Below are positions 63,301 through 64,000 of a stretch of 64,000 bases of DNA, in pieces (the first letter of the stretch is position 1; each line of letters begins with the position of its first letter). The stretch is taken from the NCBI GenBank assembly GCA_022316685.1, contig JAKJHU010000023.1, positions 8,295,192 to 8,359,191 of the forward strand, given 5' to 3'. Under the pieces are notes generated by a model. It had not been told where the DNA came from. It was given only the letters and a program-made list of their open reading frames with translations, and did not search any database. The position numbers were made by a program, and so were the translations under genes. Source of the stretch: Progne subis subis (lineage: Eukaryota; Chordata; Aves; Passeriformes; Hirundinidae).

Positions 63301-64000
63301 CTTGTACTCTGAGATCATCTCTAGCTATACTGTCTCTAAGATATTGTGCCATCTTCCCCCGCCACCGACAATGGAAGAGGAAAATGAAGCAATTCACAGT
63401 GATCCCCTCCAGAAGTCACCCTAAGCAGAGGAAAGGGGCACAGGGGCCTGCAAGAGGAACCTGGGAAGTCCTGTCCCCGTCCAAACCAAGGGGTCTGAGA
63501 AGAATGGGGGTTTCATTCCCTGAGCAAAGGTCAGGCAACCAGACTTGATGCAGCTGACCCTGGACAGTTTGGCCCCAGGTCTGTGCTGGCTGTAACACAC
63601 TCTGGGGGTACAGCTCTAATGGTGCTATGGACTGGCACAGTCTTTAACCTACCTGGCCTTTGGCAGGGAAGTGTCCTGACACTGGCTCAGGCTCCTGCAG
63701 CTCTAGCAGCCAGACCCCTTCTTGGGCTTCAGCTCACTTAGCCAAGCCCCATTCCAGCAGGAGTGGCAGTGCAAATCAAACCCAGGTTAAAGGAGAGCAG
63801 TAACATACTGCAAACCTGCATTCAGCTACAGCTGAGCTGTAAATCTGCTCCTCTGATGCTCATGGTAGGAAGTTGGGCCACGGGAATAGTTCTGAGAGGT
63901 CAATCTCCAAAGCCAGTGTTTAAAAAGAATTTTCTATGTGAAATTTTACACATGCCTGCATGCTAGTGAAATAATGTTAACCAGCTGTGTTTCTACATGC
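57321..64000. other. Unique non-coding sequence, no gene seen
   Basis: About 6.7 kb in which open frames reach 139 codons (60924-61343, plus) without domains. Frames are often open on both strands at once. No RNA gene, transposon end or tandem array was recognised. Confidence 0.5.

Overview
This window reads as non-coding vertebrate nuclear DNA, most likely from a songbird (passerine). The evidence is its repeats. There are CR1 non-LTR retrotransposon 3' ends in both orientations (24137-24428 minus, 47722-48199 plus, 10595-10690 minus, and older scraps). There is a tRNA-Ile-headed, CR1-tailed SINE of the TguSINE1 type (40353-40497 minus). There are several solo-LTR-like elements, including an ERVL-type LTR of a form I associate with passerines (about 52981-53697). 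There are no bacterial-style operons, ribosome binding sites or dense ORFs. The long open frames are short by chance standards, lack recognisable domains, or are produced by tandem repeats.

Layout: 1-9.5 kb is unique sequence with one doubtful minus-strand LTR (about 1275-1600) and an AAT microsatellite. 9.5-16.4 kb holds two LTRs (9515-10209 and 15727-16378), a CR1 scrap, and an unusual 12-bp minisatellite (15334-15579). 16.4-25 kb holds a G-quadruplex-prone GGGAT array (19363-19466), candidate regulatory blocks, a CR1 end and an LTR with perfect TGCCTT/AAGGCA ends (24578-25027). 25-40 kb is mostly unique, with an old CR1 remnant, a perfect 17-bp duplication, a CpG-retaining block (36230-36430) and a CA microsatellite. 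40-49 kb contains the SINE, several AT-rich blocks that look like conserved non-coding elements, a GGAT microsatellite and the best CR1 copy. 49-54 kb has a small CpG cluster, a 180-bp pyrimidine tract, a 350-bp C-depleted stretch that may be a nuclear copy of mitochondrial control-region DNA, and the ERVL LTR. 54-64 kb is unique sequence with two more enhancer-like blocks.

I found no exon, tRNA, rRNA, CRISPR array or protein-coding system that I can support. The best reading is a gene desert or a very large intron, with scattered candidate enhancers and old transposon insertions. The candidate enhancer calls rest on composition and motif content only, because conservation cannot be measured from one sequence. 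No previously undescribed functional system is claimed. The items most worth checking are the 12-bp minisatellite, the GGGAT array, the C-depleted tract and the CpG-retaining block.
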